Part shown: in pieces, positions 9,701 through 17,438 of the stretch
Numbering within the stretch: position 1 is the first letter of the stretch
Layout of the letters: every line of letters starts with the position of its first letter
The notes under the pieces: model-generated
The model's database searches: none
What the model was told of the DNA's origin: nothing
The model's input: only the letters and a program-made list of their open reading frames with translations
Program-made: the position numbers and the translations under genes
Assembly (NCBI RefSeq): GCF_005116675.2
Contig: NZ_CP050699.1
Span: 2,565,001 to 2,629,000 of the forward strand
From: Desulfosediminicola ganghwensis
GTDB lineage: Bacteria > Desulfobacterota > Desulfobulbia > Desulfobulbales > Desulfocapsaceae
Length of the DNA stretch: 64,000 bases
Direction of reading: 5' to 3'

Positions 9701-11556
9701 GTGTTGGCAATGTTATCTCAAAGGTGAAACCTGACGGCAGCGCTATCAATAACAGTTACGATGCACGCAGTCGCCTTATGCAGGTGAGTTACCCGGATGG
9801 TACCACTAAAGAGTACGGTTACGATGGAGTTGGCAATATGACCTATATTGCCAACCAGGAGACCGAAGAAGTACGAGAGTATGATCCGCTTGGCCGTCTC
9901 CTGCTTACATCTGACGCATATAACGGCCAGATCGACTATGAGTACGACATTCTCGGTAATCGGGTTCGCATGGTAGACCCGGACAACGGTGTTATGCAGT
10001 ATAGGTATGATGTAAATAATCGTCTCACCAGTTTTATTGATCCCGAAGGCAAGAAAACAACCTATCAGTATGACTCCATGGGGCGTGTTGTTTCCAAGAC
10101 AATGCCGAATGGTGTCACTACCGAAAAGGTATATGACGATGAAAACCGTCTGGTGCGCATAGAATCATACAGCAGAAAAAATGGGGTAATATCGTCCTTT
10201 GCATACACGCATGATGCGGTAGGTAACAGAACATCAGTTCAGGAAGAGGATGCTGGTGTTACAACCTATGAGTATGACAATATTTACCAGTTGACCAAAG
10301 TCAATTATCCGCTGCGTGAAGGCATTGTAATTGCGGGTCCCAAAAATGCTGGTTCAGAAAAAGGTAAGGGCAAGAAAATCGGTCAAACTAGTGAAGAATA
10401 TCTTACTTTCGAAAGCTTTCTGTACGATCCGGCCGGTAATCGCCTGAGTATGACTAATGATGTTGAAACGATCAGCTATCAACATAATGCCGCAAACCAG
10501 ATGGTGCGGGCGGGTGAGACGCTGTTCAGTTATGACGCCAATGGAAATCGTATAAGTGAAACCACAGGAGAAGGAGCGACCTATTTCTCCTATACCTATG
10601 ACGATATGCTGGCACAGGTGGATAATCCTGATGGTGAATCAACAGCATATGGATATGATGCCTTGAGTCGTCGGATATACAAAGTCGATCAAGAAGGTGA
10701 TACCACGTCATACCTCTATGACGGGTTGGAGGTGTTGCAGGAGGTTTCCGGGCAAAACAGTCAGAAGATTACCGCATATTATCGAGCTAATGGCCAGATA
10801 ATCACCAGGCAGGAGTATAATGTTTCGCAGGGCTACAATGGTGCTTACCAGAATCGCCCTGAAGGGTTGCAGATATTTTATACCTATGATGCGCTGGGGA
10901 GTCTGGCATCAATTTCCAAGCATAACGGGCAACTGGAGAGTAGATATCGTTACAGTGTGTATGGTAGTTTGTTGCAGGGTGATATGTCTGATAATGTTTA
11001 TGGTTTTACAGGGAAACGGTTTGATGTTGAGAACGGGACATATCATTTTCACTTCAGGCAGTATGATCCGGTGAATGGGGTTTGGACCACGAAGGATCCC
11101 ATTGGGGTGTTTGGTGGGGTGAATTTGTATGGGTATTTGGGGAATGATCCGGTTAATTGGATTGATTGGTTGGGGTTGCATAGTTTTGAGGACCAGCCGC
11201 AAGGAGCTACAGCTATAACATCTTGTCACGCTTCGGAGAGAGGGGAAACTCCAAGGGCGACATTCGGTGTTTCGGGTACCATAGCTACTGCAACAACAAG
11301 TATAGATCAAACTTCTGGGATGACTGATAGTCATTCAACTTCTCATGCTGGATGGTCAGTTGATGTAACTATTGGAGAAAAGGGTACTACAGAGGCAGGC
11401 GTTGGTGCCAGGCACATTGGTGTTGGTGCTAATTTTGATAAAGAAGGGAACTTGGTAGGTGTGTCAGGACATGCGGGTTACTCTTGGCCCCCATCATTAG
11501 TTTACGGTTCTGTTTCATCTGAAGAAGAACCCTCTGCGAAGGAAGGGTGTGAATAG
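6763..11556 (+). CDS. RHS/YD-repeat protein, secreted, with variable C-terminal tip
   Basis: 1597 residues from ATG 6763, chosen because GGGGGGA lies 6 bases upstream and a signal peptide (about residues 1-24, ending SLSYA) starts here; an upstream TTG frame start lacks both. After a Gly/Asp/Ala-rich low-complexity stretch comes a DUF6531-like start (about 160-220). An Ala/Glu-rich coiled coil of about 170 residues (about 226-396) interrupts it, then several dozen YD repeats fill about 500-1390. The RHS core ends in the classic FRQYDPVNGVWTTKDPIG and NLYGYLGNDPVNW motifs near 1430-1470. The last 120 or so residues are a Gly/Ser/Thr-rich tip matching no toxin family I recognise. RHS proteins form a shell around a released C-terminal effector. 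No PAAR or VgrG gene is nearby, so export through Sec and surface display is inferred. Confidence 0.9.
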   Translation: MKRWLVIILVCIGVALSFVSLSYAEEGSDDPGGGGECQGGSHGCDGGDDGPSPQEEADSEAASHNAAANAAQDAAESARAEMDSARNELESAARATSRSYSDAAQARDSVSRNNDDSGNALGNANNNVNSAEGLEEQQAEAAAGTNAAAEKDNTATQGPQVNCPVVVASGIECFRTIDFSYKALNEQILVQRTYRSNLNEKESSFGLGWAFNYDTKLVVGRKPFIKDREILTANLNEETIELQALVNEKLESSSLLLQSIEVSVADAHLHASKVKELEAKIAALAQIIEEKSAIAQAAADAATAAASRGTSKGRASAASARAIAAETQLESDLALADAVRAAEAVETAEQEVAATEQAFQESSDLVEQITQKKILVDHAAARIAAHAVEAEAEARLEEKLFPNDPYPTDPSVYFGRGFVKVIEADSTPVLFQEQEEGVYLPVSDNSSYTSTVYHKPNGYSLITQHGYETFYAKTGTGVTELASMVDTNGNTTHFERIGDSFTITDPVGRKTVATYNRNDHIQQIVDPQGNLYAYAYENDLLTRYIDPLGYVWKYGYDENNRLISRADPQGNVYQYAYDENGRVVQEIDKAGYVISYDYDPDNQVTVETDRKGNQRYFYYNDAHRLERLVQPDGATIFFTYDERNNVSSKTDENGITTYLTYNEFNDVISVTDGLGGVTNITYEQKFNKVASVTDPLGRTRYFDYDIHGNLTTITHPDGATRSIVYDAQGLPVSVIDENGNPTELFYDMYGQLSDVRNPDGTAKSLMADILGRITSATDENGNTTQYQYNPVGKVVRAVDPLGAETLIEYDSRRKIIKRTNAKGQSYLYSYTARGNLAQITDPMGYSEYREYDESEKLSMLTYPNGTGVAYAYDSRENLVAETTLPSNRETLYFYDDKKQKIAVNDANGNTTSYVYDSLGRKVSTNDAEGNTITSVYDAVGNLLELIDANGNPINYEYDSRDRLVYETDAIGNVTAYQYDGVGNVISKVKPDGSAINNSYDARSRLMQVSYPDGTTKEYGYDGVGNMTYIANQETEEVREYDPLGRLLLTSDAYNGQIDYEYDILGNRVRMVDPDNGVMQYRYDVNNRLTSFIDPEGKKTTYQYDSMGRVVSKTMPNGVTTEKVYDDENRLVRIESYSRKNGVISSFAYTHDAVGNRTSVQEEDAGVTTYEYDNIYQLTKVNYPLREGIVIAGPKNAGSEKGKGKKIGQTSEEYLTFESFLYDPAGNRLSMTNDVETISYQHNAANQMVRAGETLFSYDANGNRISETTGEGATYFSYTYDDMLAQVDNPDGESTAYGYDALSRRIYKVDQEGDTTSYLYDGLEVLQEVSGQNSQKITAYYRANGQIITRQEYNVSQGYNGAYQNRPEGLQIFYTYDALGSLASISKHNGQLESRYRYSVYGSLLQGDMSDNVYGFTGKRFDVENGTYHFHFRQYDPVNGVWTTKDPIGVFGGVNLYGYLGNDPVNWIDWLGLHSFEDQPQGATAITSCHASERGETPRATFGVSGTIATATTSIDQTSGMTDSHSTSHAGWSVDVTIGEKGTTEAGVGARHIGVGANFDKEGNLVGVSGHAGYSWPPSLVYGSVSSEEEPSAKEGCE

Positions 11557-11698
11557 ATATTATTGAGAAATTCCGAGATTACCCGACATTGGCCTAAAGA
11601 ATACATGTCCCAAATTAAGCCAGATAGCTATTCCAAAAGCCCTACAATGCCGGGTAGTCGGAATTTATCTTAAAAATTGATAAAACAATATATAGGTT

Positions 11699-12049
11699 AT
11701 GAGTTTGCAACCGAATAAAAAAAATAGTGGCTCAGGTTCGCCCAAACAAACATTTTTAATTGAAACCACATGTATCTTATCGGTGGCTATATTGTATTTT
11801 GTCATTGATAAATTTTTTTTGAGTAATATTGAGGATATTGATTTAAGAAAATGGGTTGGTGCTAGTGTCTTTTTCGCGACTTTGGGGCTTTTACATATTC
11901 TTGGGAGCAATGTTCTGAGTTATTTGTACGGGTTGCAGGCAAAGATTGGTCCTGCGATAATAGCCGAACCCAAAAGTCTTAAACTTATTGGATGGATAGT
12001 TTTTGTTTTTAGTCTGCTCTTGTTGTTACTTTTATTATCTTATGAGTAA
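11699..12049 (+). CDS. Small membrane protein, candidate immunity partner of the RHS tip
   Basis: 116 residues, not recognised as a known family. Three hydrophobic segments are visible: about 20-38 (LSVAILYFVI), 52-75 (ASVFFATLGLLHILG) and 96-114 (a long Leu run near the C terminus). It starts 142 bases after the RHS stop on the same strand, is AT-rich, and has only a weak ribosome site (TAGG). Small orphan genes directly after an RHS C-terminal tip are often immunity genes; a membrane location would fit a membrane-acting toxin. That assignment is positional inference only. Confidence 0.55.
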   Translation: MSLQPNKKNSGSGSPKQTFLIETTCILSVAILYFVIDKFFLSNIEDIDLRKWVGASVFFATLGLLHILGSNVLSYLYGLQAKIGPAIIAEPKSLKLIGWIVFVFSLLLLLLLLSYE

Positions 12050-12091
12050 ATCTGATTACCCCTAAAGCTCAGCACGTAAAAAATCATTGGT

Positions 12092-12814
12092 GAGGTGAAT
12101 TCAAATTGCAAGTGCACCACGCACCTCTTTCCAGAACACTTCATATGGAGTCTGGTAATTGAGACATTTACGTGGCCGATGATTTATTCTCTTTACGGCT
12201 TTTGCTATTTCAACTTCAGTAATGCTTCGGAAGTCAGATCCTTTAGGAAAATACTGCCGCAATAGCCCATTGGTGTTTTCATTAGCACCACGTTGCCAAG
12301 GTGCATGTGGCTTGGCAAAATACACATCGAGACAAGCATTTTTCTCCAGCAGCTTATACTGGGCAAACTCTGTCCCGTTATCAACAGTTAACGTCTTACG
12401 TGCTTTGCGGGGAATATGGCTCAATGCATTTGTGGTTTGCTTCGCTAACCTAGCTGCCTGTTTATCTTGTAATTTCGTTGCCACTAAGTACCGACTTTTA
12501 CGCTCAACTAGCGTGACGATAAGCCCACTGCTTTTTTGCCCTTCCATTGTATCACCTTCCCAGTCGCCTAGGCGCTGACGGCTTTCTACGATTGGTGGCC
12601 TTTGGGTAATGCATTTCCGGTCAGAAAAGCGTCGGCCGGATCCATACCGTTTTTGCCTACGCCGTTTTTTTCGTCCTCTTCTCAGGTTACGGTGGAGTTG
12701 TCCACCTGAGTTGGCCTCCAGGTAGATCCAGCGATAGATAGACTCGTGACTGATACGCATCTGCTGATCGTCATGGTAATCAATGCGAATTCGTTGAGAA
12801 ATTGCCTCAGAAGC
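12092..12814 (-). mobile_element. IS30-family insertion sequence, truncated
   Basis: One terminal end is present at 12092-12118, overlapping the transposase stop codon. The other end and the first part of the transposase gene are missing. The IS30 sequence stops exactly where the RAYT-element terminal repeat (AAATAGGGGACAGACCACG) begins at 12815. The missing part does not reappear beyond the RAYT element, so this is a deletion or rearrangement junction rather than a simple insertion. Confidence 0.8.
12101..12814 (-). pseudogene. IS30-family transposase, N-terminally truncated
   Basis: About 238 residues remain of a DDE transposase that is normally longer than 300. The retained part starts in the HTH/linker region (MRISHESIYRWIY) and holds the whole rve catalytic domain. 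The first Asp is in GDWEGDT, the second in TVDNGTEF, and the Glu in ANENTNGLLRQYFPKG. The N-terminal DNA-binding HTH is lost at the RAYT junction, so it should be unable to bind its ends. The open frame continues a few codons into the RAYT terminal repeat (to 12832), which is not part of the gene. Confidence 0.85.
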
Positions 12815-12876
12815 AAATAGGGGACAGACCACGTTTTTATCCGTGATTTATCCACGGAATGTGTTAAAAATAACTT

Positions 12877-13575
12877 ATGCCAAGAAGACCACGAATCATA
12901 CTTCCCGGAACGCCTCTTCATATCATACAGCGTGGCAATAATCGACAAGCCTGCTTCTTCGCTGATGAAGATTATGTTATTTATCTCGATTGGCTGTATG
13001 AGTACGCTCGCCAGTCGGGTTGTGCCATTCACGCTTATGTGCTGATGAGCAATCATGTCCACCTTTTGCTGACGCTAAAGCGAAAAGAGAGTGCTGGCAA
13101 TCTCATGAAGTTACTGGGACAGCGTTATGTGCAGTATATTAATCGAACGTATAAACGCAGTGGTACGCTATGGGAAGGGCGCTTCAGATCAAGCGTTATT
13201 CAACAAAATAACTATTTTCTTGTTTGCCAGCGCTATATTGAGATGAACCCAGTGCGTGCAGGAATGGTCAAAAATCCTGTTGAATACAGGTGGTCCAGTT
13301 ATGGAGTAAATGGGCAGGGTGATTCGTCCAAATTGATAAAGCAGCACCAGATTTATAAAGAACTGGGGCAGGATGCTCAGGAACGTCAATTGGCTTACAG
13401 AGAGTTATTCCGTCATGAGTTGGAGCCTGGCGACATCGATAAAATTCGCAAAGCGACCAACGGGAACTTTGTCCTTGGCTCAAGTTGTTTTCAGGAGGAA
13501 ATCGAAACGATGCTTGGTCGTCGCGTTACCCCTGGCCGGCCAGGCCGTCCTAGAAAACGGATTAGCAAATCCTAA
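12877..13575 (+). CDS. rayT: REP-associated tyrosine transposase (RAYT, IS200/Y1 family)
   Basis: 232 residues. The HUH single-strand nuclease core is intact: the HUH pair is in SNHVHLLL (about residues 58-65). The catalytic tyrosine is expected in RYIEMNPVRAGMV near 121, with the surrounding WEGRF and YRWSSY motifs typical of Y1_Tnp proteins. The N terminus RRPRIILPGTPLHIIQRGNN is the standard RAYT opening. The C terminus is basic (GRPGRPRKR). RAYTs act on short palindromic repeats; here the gene is bounded by inverted ends with a GGGGACAGACC core. All key residues are present, so it may be active. Confidence 0.9.
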   Translation: MPRRPRIILPGTPLHIIQRGNNRQACFFADEDYVIYLDWLYEYARQSGCAIHAYVLMSNHVHLLLTLKRKESAGNLMKLLGQRYVQYINRTYKRSGTLWEGRFRSSVIQQNNYFLVCQRYIEMNPVRAGMVKNPVEYRWSSYGVNGQGDSSKLIKQHQIYKELGQDAQERQLAYRELFRHELEPGDIDKIRKATNGNFVLGSSCFQEEIETMLGRRVTPGRPGRPRKRISKS

Positions 13576-13590
13576 AACGTGGTCTGTCTC

Positions 13591-15157
13591 GAATGGCGCT
13601 AGTTTAAGCCCCTTTTTTAGCTCTATCTTGCTGATAATACACATGTGATTTGGTATAATAGCAGATGGAAAAATCACATCTTGCAAAACCAACACTACCA
13701 GGTTTTTACTTACCAAGGCGAGGTCGTAGACCTCACTCCCCCCAAAAAGTTCTAGCTGATAAAATCAACTCAATTAAGCAAAAATCGTTGAAGCAAATTG
13801 GGGAGATTTTTAATGGGTATTTTCCTGCCCATCTCTTAAAGCAGGACGTTTCTGGGCCAATGAGTCGGAAGCGATTCTTTACTAAAGAAAACACATTCTG
13901 GGCTTTTTTCGGGCAAGTATTAGATGCTGATGGAGGATGTAAAGAGGTTGTCAGAAAACTTCAATCGTATGCGTCTGTAAATTCACTCCAAATCCCTTCA
14001 TCGTCCTCTGCTTCATACTGCACCGCCAGGAAAAAATTGAGTGAAAATATGTTGTTTGACATTTTTACTCATACAACAACATGGGCGGAACAAGAATCTA
14101 CTGATATCGTTCTCAATCATCGCCGTATCATTGTTGTCGATGGAACAGGTGTCAGCATGCCAGACACCGTAGAAAATCAGCAGTGCTGGCCACAACCTGC
14201 GATGCAAAAATTAGGTTGTGGTTTCCCTGTAGCCCGTATTTGTGCATGCTTCTCACTCAATAGTGGAGCTTTACTCAGCTATGAAATCGGGAATAAAAAA
14301 AATCATGAATTACCGCTGTTACGTAAGCAATGGTCCACGTTCAAAAATGGAGACATTTTCTTAGCTGACAAAGGGTTTTACAGTTACTACGATCTCACAA
14401 AATTTCTTAATAAAGGGGTAGATAGCATTGTAGCTGTTGCTCGTAGAAAGCCTGCAACTAAATCCAATTGCATCAAAGAATTGGGTCCAGATGATTTGCT
14501 TATCGCCTGGAGTAGACCGACTTTTAACAAAAATCTCTCATATTCAAAAGAAACCTGGCAAGCGCTCCCACAAAAGATCTTTCTGCGACAAATACGAATT
14601 CGTGTAGATCAGCCTGGTTTCAGATCGAAAGAAATTTATATAGTTACCACTCTGTTGGATTCGGAAGTCTATTCAAAAGATGAACTCGCAGCAGCCTATC
14701 TCAAGCGGTGGGAGGTTGAACTCTTCTTCCGAGATATCAAAACAACAATGGGTTTTGACATACTTCGTTGCCGAACTCCTGAAATGGTAAGGAAAGAAGT
14801 TCTCATGCATTTTATAGCTTATAATTGCCTGAGAAGAATGATGCATGAATCCGCATCCAAGCAAAATAGTGAGTTGCGTGAAATTAGCTTTAAAGGAACT
14901 CTTCAGGCAGTCAGAAATTGGGAGCCAAGATTAACCAGTAAGAATCTCACCAACAAAGAACGATTTCGAATTATCAAAGATCTCATGACTGCAGTGGTAA
15001 GCAATAGAATCTCAATACGCCCTGGGCGAAGCGAACCGAGATGCAAAAAGCGAAGACCAAAACCATTCCAGCTAATGACTAAGCCCAGGGCCATTATGAG
15101 AGAGATTCCACACAGGAGTAAATATGTTGCTAAAAAGGGCTTAAACTAGCGCCATTC
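13591..15157 (+). mobile_element. IS4-family insertion sequence, copy 1
   Basis: 1567 bp with inverted ends: GAATGGCGCTAGTTTAAGCC at the left and its complement at the right. An 11-bp direct repeat TGGTCTGTCTC flanks it exactly (13580-13590 and 15158-15168), the target duplication size typical of IS4 elements. It inserted into the right terminal repeat of the RAYT element. The transposase is intact. Compare copy 2 at 21483-23046. Confidence 0.9.
13665..15149 (+). CDS. IS4-family transposase, copy 1
   Basis: 494 residues, a DDE transposase of the IS4 type. The catalytic acids are visible: first Asp in IIVVDGTGV (about 163), second Asp in IFLADKGF (about 231), and Glu in the YLKRWEVELFFRDIKTTMG block near 350, which is the YREK-like signature. 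The frame is complete and ends eight bases before the right end. A TATAAT box at 13654-13659 lies only six bases before the ATG and no ribosome site is visible. The message may therefore be leaderless or start further in; copy 2 keeps the same arrangement. About two thirds of residues agree with copy 2. Confidence 0.9.
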   Translation: MEKSHLAKPTLPGFYLPRRGRRPHSPQKVLADKINSIKQKSLKQIGEIFNGYFPAHLLKQDVSGPMSRKRFFTKENTFWAFFGQVLDADGGCKEVVRKLQSYASVNSLQIPSSSSASYCTARKKLSENMLFDIFTHTTTWAEQESTDIVLNHRRIIVVDGTGVSMPDTVENQQCWPQPAMQKLGCGFPVARICACFSLNSGALLSYEIGNKKNHELPLLRKQWSTFKNGDIFLADKGFYSYYDLTKFLNKGVDSIVAVARRKPATKSNCIKELGPDDLLIAWSRPTFNKNLSYSKETWQALPQKIFLRQIRIRVDQPGFRSKEIYIVTTLLDSEVYSKDELAAAYLKRWEVELFFRDIKTTMGFDILRCRTPEMVRKEVLMHFIAYNCLRRMMHESASKQNSELREISFKGTLQAVRNWEPRLTSKNLTNKERFRIIKDLMTAVVSNRISIRPGRSEPRCKKRRPKPFQLMTKPRAIMREIPHRSKYVAKKGLN

Positions 15158-15181
15158 TGGTCTGTCTCCTATTTACTATTT

Positions 15182-15673
15182 ATTTTCGACTTTGAAAATC
15201 CGGCTGACCTGCAGGATTGGCGGGTGGTGAATGACGGCGTGATGGGCGGATTATCGCGGGGTGAAAATATCAGAACCGACTCGGGCACCGCTGTGTTCCG
15301 GGGAACCCTCTCGCTGGAGAACAACGGTGGGTTCTCCTCGACCCGCACCCTGCCCCGTCCCCACAGACTGGATGGTTATGACGGCATCGTCCTGCGTGTC
15401 CGGGGCGACGGCAACACCTATCAGTTCAGGCTGCGGCTCGACTCCAGTTTCGACGGCGTAGCCTATCGCTACACGTTCCAGACTGAAGCCGACACGTGGG
15501 TGATGGTGGAGGTTCCTTTCAGCGAGTGCGTTCCTGTCTTCAGAGGACGCATGTTGAGCGGCGTGGACCCAGTCTCACCAGGGAAGATCCAGCAGATCGG
15601 CTTTCTCATTTCTGAAAAACAGGCTGGACCATTCAGGCTCGAGGTTGACCTGATCAGCGCCTACCGGCGCTGA
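15182..15673 (+). pseudogene. CIA30-domain protein, 5' truncated
   Basis: The frame reads IFDFENPADLQDWRVVNDGV and then VMGGLSRG, the classic opening of the CIA30 (NDUFAF1-like) beta-sandwich domain, and continues to a normal end (GPFRLEVDLISAY). No start codon or signal peptide precedes the domain: the frame runs upstream into the RAYT terminal repeat and IS4 DNA. The domain itself is complete, so only the 5' end was removed. A GTG at 15224 falls inside the first conserved motif and is unlikely to be genuine. CIA30 proteins bind carbohydrate-like or complex I assembly ligands; the role here is unknown. Confidence 0.75.
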
Positions 15674-15708
15674 TCACCATATCGGCCCGCCTTCATGGGC
15701 TGGTCACT

Positions 15709-17220
15709 TCACTTTTCGACCTCTTCTTTCTCCTCCAGGGCGCGATACAGCTTCAGTTGATCCAGCAGCTTTCTGAGCTGTTCGGTGGTCTGGTAGCGTC
15801 CGTTGGCAAAGACGGCATAATCGCCGCCGCCGGCCATGGCTGAGGCGAACCGGCTGGAATTGGCATAGAAGAGCCAGATGGTCGTCCACATTCTCTCGGT
15901 TTGTTCATCGAAGATGTTCTCGCCCTGGGGCAACCCCTTCTCGAAACCGCCGGCCCAAATATCGCTCAGTATCTTGGTTGCCTGATAGGTCATGCGGTTG
16001 GTGGTATGTATCGTGTTGTCGAGCCGCTTAAAGTGGTTTTCCACCCACTGGGTGGAGTGGCAGGTGAGACATACCGCCTTCATCCTGTTGTTGTTTTCCA
16101 GCTGCTGCTCTTTGCTGAGCACGAATTCGGCAACCGGTTCACCGTTCAGTTCCACGGCCAGCGGCAGCCCTTGTGAATTCACAACCTTTTCCAGGTTCGC
16201 ATCGATCGGGTGCGGGTGGGCATACGGCACACCGAAAAGACGCCAGCTGAGCCGATCGTTGTACTGATGGGTCCGTTCGGCGATGACCTCTCCCTCGGGC
16301 GAGACCAGCAGGCTGGCATGGCAGGCTGCACAGGTGGGCGCAGTGAAGTCGGTGCCCACCCGCCAGGGAACTTCGGTAAAATTGAAGTCGCTCATTTTCG
16401 CTTGGTAGATATTGCCGTGTTTACTGACCTCGTAGACTTTATATGCCGGCACGTCGGGCCCTTTGTGGCATTCCGAACAGGTTGACGGTTTTCGGGCGAT
16501 TTCGATGGAAAACGAGTGCCTGGTGTGACAGGATGAACAGGCTCCCAGGCTGCCGTCGGGGTTTATGCGGCCGACGCCCTGATTGGGCCAGCCCTCGAGG
16601 TCGGGAAATTCGAGTTCACCATAGTCGGTATCCCGGGTAACGAGCCCCTTGACTTCCACTTTGGTCCCGTGACAATAGAGGCAGGACTCGTATTCGGTGA
16701 GCATGTCGCCCTCGCCTATGGTCAGTTGCCCCTTCTCGTAGGTGTAATGATTGTTCACCACCTTGGTGAAATCCTGGTAGAGCGTATTGTCGACCAGGTT
16801 GCCGTAGGCGTGTGCCATGATATTCCTGCCGTACTGCTCGGCCTCGACGCTGTGACAGGTGGCACAGTCGGCCGAGCTGACGATCACGTTGATTCTGTAG
16901 CCGTTGTGCTCGAAGGCGTCGCTGTGCTCCTCGGTCCGGAGGCTGTGACACTCGTAGCAGCCCACCACCACCCGCTGAAGCTCGTCAGGGGTGTCGGGGG
17001 AAGAGACGCGGCGCTCCAGATCCGGTTTGGTCAGCCCTTGGGCAGGAGACACCCTGCTGTGCCGGCTGGCCTGCCAGGACGAAACCAGCCCCGGATGGAG
17101 CTCGGAGTGGCAGCCCAGGCAATCTTCGGTTTCATCGCTGAGCTTGAGGTCCTCGCCATAGAGATTCAAACTGATCAGACAGATAAAAACAGCTGTGACG
17201 AACTGGATCATGCGTTTCAT
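15709..17220 (-). CDS. Octaheme cytochrome c, hydroxylamine oxidoreductase (HAO)-like
   Basis: About 503 residues with a signal peptide (cleavage near SLNLYG). Eight CxxCH haem sites are visible, with the first Cys near residues 34, 88, 119, 180, 228, 248, 297 and 384, and the C-terminal half has the HAO pattern MWTTIWLFYANSSRFASAMAG. I chose the second ATG (17220) because AGGAGG is 5 bases upstream. Periplasmic. HAO-family enzymes either oxidise hydroxylamine or, in the reductive epsilon-HAO branch, reduce nitrite or hydroxylamine; in an anaerobe the reductive role is more likely. I cannot see the cross-linking tyrosine with certainty. No dedicated quinol oxidase (NrfH/cM552-like) gene is adjacent, so its electron donor is elsewhere. 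It ends 35 bases from the convergent CIA30 remnant. Confidence 0.85.
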   Translation of the reverse strand: MKRMIQFVTAVFICLISLNLYGEDLKLSDETEDCLGCHSELHPGLVSSWQASRHSRVSPAQGLTKPDLERRVSSPDTPDELQRVVVGCYECHSLRTEEHSDAFEHNGYRINVIVSSADCATCHSVEAEQYGRNIMAHAYGNLVDNTLYQDFTKVVNNHYTYEKGQLTIGEGDMLTEYESCLYCHGTKVEVKGLVTRDTDYGELEFPDLEGWPNQGVGRINPDGSLGACSSCHTRHSFSIEIARKPSTCSECHKGPDVPAYKVYEVSKHGNIYQAKMSDFNFTEVPWRVGTDFTAPTCAACHASLLVSPEGEVIAERTHQYNDRLSWRLFGVPYAHPHPIDANLEKVVNSQGLPLAVELNGEPVAEFVLSKEQQLENNNRMKAVCLTCHSTQWVENHFKRLDNTIHTTNRMTYQATKILSDIWAGGFEKGLPQGENIFDEQTERMWTTIWLFYANSSRFASAMAGGGDYAVFANGRYQTTEQLRKLLDQLKLYRALEEKEEVEK

Positions 17221-17438
17221 CATTTCCTCCTGATGTTGCAGCCACCAGACTCCGGTTCAGACCCTCATGACACCACTTTTCATCACGCAGAAACCTGGCA
17301 TACCTATTTTATCACGCGTTGTTTACCTACCTTAGAGTAGCATCAAAGTAGCCTCAAAAAGTACAACAAAGATCCTGCCGGACAGAGATGTGCAGCAGGT
17401 CAGAGGTACACGCCGCGGTGCTGAATGGTTCAATCGGC

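Larger units (their letters stand above)
12815..15174. mobile_element. RAYT element with an IS4-family insertion in its right terminal repeat
   Basis: The left terminus (12815-12838) contains AAATAGGGGACAGACCACG. Its inverted copy at the right is split: AAAACGTGGTCTGTCTC at 13574-13590 and CTATTT after the second TSD copy at 15158-15168. Removing the IS4 element and one copy of its 11-bp target duplication restores a right end that matches the left with one mismatch. The unit carries a single RAYT gene and would be about 780 bp without the insertion. Confidence 0.75.

Noticed and set aside
8200-11100. Long run of similar units that could look like a DNA repeat array
   Set aside because: These are the YD protein repeats of the RHS gene; the DNA units vary in length and sequence and have no spacer pattern. 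No CRISPR array was seen anywhere.
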